DNA of 64,000 nt from Branchiostoma floridae (Eukaryota; Chordata; Leptocardii; Amphioxiformes; Branchiostomatidae), in NCBI RefSeq assembly GCF_000003815.2, contig NC_049979.1:32382500-32446499 (forward strand), in the 5' to 3' direction. Of this stretch, positions 63,841 to 64,000 are shown piece after piece. Numbering within the stretch: the stretch's first letter is position 1; each line of letters starts with the position of its first letter. The translations under genes and the position numbers were made by a program. The notes beneath the pieces are model-generated. The model saw only the letters and a list, made by a program, of their open reading frames with translations, ran no database searches and was not told the origin of the DNA.

Positions 63841-64000
63841 GTGAGGAAAGTCATTGGATCTTAAAGCTAGATAAAAACGAAGAAAAAGAGAAACGTTGGG
63901 CTTGTCTTGAATGTCAGTCACCAGTTTGTTTTTGTACTACCAACATATATAGGACTGCTTTCTCTGTAGTGTGCGTTGAGTGGTTTGAAGCCCTGCCTCT

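Larger units (their letters stand above)
40825..64000. other. introns with little or nothing recognised, last part
   Basis: 41580-42048, 42196-42775, 42965-43391, 43509-43885 (some inverted ggtcact words), 45320-45928, 46833-47210, 47760-48570 (taccggta words, perhaps a decayed element), 48886-49539, 50493-51017 (ATC run at 50868), 51705-52132, 53281-54215, 55869-56378, 56561-56897, 58506-59104, 59268-59865, 60067-60549, 60826-61291 and 63841-64000: nothing supported. Confidence 0.6.

Noticed and set aside
553-63840. EGF, TNF-receptor or Notch-type repeats
   Set aside because: The cysteine spacing lacks the EGF C-x-C-x(5)-G-x-x-C core and the TNFR C-x-x-C-x-x-C form; C-P-A-G-T-Y and C-P-A-G-Y-x-C fit GCC2/GCC3 better.

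Overview
This is animal genomic DNA. It holds the internal part of one very large, intron-rich gene on the + strand, which enters before base 553 and leaves after about base 63840. I resolve 75 exons (74 intact, one broken at an assembly gap). Nearly all have AG/GT borders, and reading phase is continuous across every neighbouring pair except around two assembly gaps. Together they give about 13.6 kb of coding sequence, roughly 4,545 residues, with no start codon, signal peptide, membrane segment or stop in view. The protein is a chain of cysteine-rich repeats (motifs C-P-A-G-T-Y-S, C-x-x-C-P-A-G-x-x-C and P-G-Y-Y-C) of the GCC2/GCC3 or ephrin-receptor-like class, with many N-glycosylation sequons. 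It is therefore very probably extracellular. I do not know its function and give no gene symbol.

The organism is probably an invertebrate deuterostome; my best guess is amphioxus (Branchiostoma). The reasons are short AT-rich introns (mostly 300-900 bp), GC-rich exons, abundant tRNA-derived SINEs and small TIR elements, frequent 'acatgta' words, and a gap-containing draft assembly. This is inference, and another marine invertebrate is possible.

Layout: 0.5-16.9 kb carries exons 1-18, including a homogeneous block of nine ~48-residue repeats (2.55-5.73 kb). From 16.9 to 19.4 kb there is a 31-bp tandem array grown out of the donor end of exon 18, broken by a 1.24-kb hAT-like element. From 19.5 to 27.1 kb are exons 19-29. 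From 27.8 kb onward (exons 30-75) the protein changes to longer repeats (PTGxCxxGYYCxGG, CPAGHYCPxGT), most introns fall in phase 1 inside a glycine codon, and a multi-exon super-repeat occurs three times (41.4-43.5, 51.6-54.4, 60.5-62.2 kb). Assembly gaps lie at 5874-5973, 38613-39335, 40387-40486 and 44257-44874.

The most unusual pattern is repeated tandem duplication across splice junctions. There is a 31-bp donor array after exon 18, a 47-bp donor array after exon 40, a ~67-bp acceptor triplication before exon 44, a partial copy of exon 72 in the next intron, and a decayed copy of the exon 55 acceptor. Every full 31-bp unit begins GTAA and nearly all end in AG, so the array is a long series of joined AG|GTAAG sites, the form taken by recursive splice sites. 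Separately, two 17-bp sites matching the RE1 (REST/NRSF) consensus lie in introns at 22533 and 46816.
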